In this document: one piece after another, positions 5,921 to 6,058 of the stretch
Layout: every line of letters starts with the position of its first letter
How positions within the stretch are numbered: the first letter of the stretch is position 1
Assembly (NCBI GenBank): GCA_900555515.1
Contig: USLO01000106.1
Location: 1-6,058 of the forward strand
DNA: 6,058 bases
Source: an uncultured Collinsella sp.
Lineage (GTDB): Bacteria; Actinomycetota; Coriobacteriia; Coriobacteriales; Coriobacteriaceae
Direction: 5' to 3'
Program-made: the position numbers and the translations under genes
Notes under the pieces: generated by a model
Databases searched by the model: none
What the model was told of the DNA's origin: nothing
The model's input: the letters and a program-made list of their open reading frames with translations, nothing else

Positions 5921-6058
5921 CTACTGAGCCATAACGTCGAGAACGGCCTTCTCGGCAGCAACGCGGTTCATGCCGGTCATGAAGGGCACGCCGCTCACGT
6001 ACGGGCAGGTGAGGCCCTCGGGGGCAACGGTGGTGGCGATCAGCAGGTCGGCGCCCTC
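5921..6058 (-). CDS. PTS sugar transporter subunit IIB, galactitol type (C-terminal fragment)
   Basis: Only the last 45 residues are inside the window; the gene continues past the right edge. The fragment reads GADLLIATTVAPEG, then PYVSGVPFMTGM and a C-terminal helix ending LDVMAQ. This is the closing part of the small IIB proteins of the galactitol/GatB type (family pattern: ADLIV-TT-x-P, then NG-x-PFLTG, then a final helix), which pass phosphate from IIA to the incoming sugar at the membrane IIC channel. The phosphocysteine near the N-terminus is not in view, so activity cannot be confirmed and the sugar is not known. The gene is co-directional with and 11 bp upstream of the VOC gene. Related IIB families (ascorbate, lactose) are less likely because of the PFMTG motif. 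Confidence 0.75.
   Translation of the reverse strand, partial: EGADLLIATTVAPEGLTCPYVSGVPFMTGMNRVAAEKAVLDVMAQ

Overview
This window looks like chromosome from a high-GC anaerobic actinobacterium of the Coriobacteriia, most likely Collinsella or a close relative. That placement is inferred from base composition, codon use, protein flavour and short gene spacing; no phylogenetic marker was available to test it. Seven protein-coding genes are supported, six complete and one cut by the right edge. No tRNA, rRNA, CRISPR array or insertion-sequence transposase was seen.

Layout from left to right. (1) Positions 1-204 hold a strong hairpin, probably the terminator of a gene outside the window, then a -10 box seven bases before the start codon of gluQRS, the tRNA-modifying glutamyl-queuosine tRNA(Asp) synthetase. 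The spacing predicts a leaderless mRNA. (2) gluQRS runs on the + strand and converges, with only 15 bp between stop codons, on a minus-strand calcineurin-like metallophosphoesterase. Upstream of that, also on the minus strand, is a 79-residue two-helix membrane protein of unknown function. (3) Positions 2282-2839 are a divergent intergenic region. It contains a 184-bp imperfect palindrome (2442-2625) with two equal 57-base arms and an internal hairpin. It is the most unusual element in the window and looks like a repeat, MITE or structured-RNA element. A promoter and a GC-rich structured 5' leader follow. (4) Positions 2840-5460 form a probable three-gene + strand operon: a UBA-like/DUF4342 membrane protein, an OmpR/PhoB-type response regulator and its membrane histidine kinase. 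The two regulators overlap by 17 bp, and the operon ends at a clear terminator. (5) That terminator (5477-5512) is symmetric and also serves the minus-strand operon entering from the right: the C-terminal end of a galactitol-type PTS IIB protein, then a small stand-alone VOC (glyoxalase-fold) protein 11 bp downstream.

How the genes may work together. The DUF4342/regulator/kinase set is a plausible self-contained envelope-sensing module, with the DUF4342 protein as a candidate accessory or output. The PTS IIB and VOC genes look like the tail of a carbohydrate uptake and catabolism operon; the VOC protein resembles, from memory, the extra C-terminal domain found on some clostridial KDPG/KHG aldolases. 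gluQRS and the phosphoesterase are stand-alone housekeeping-type genes with no evident link to the rest.
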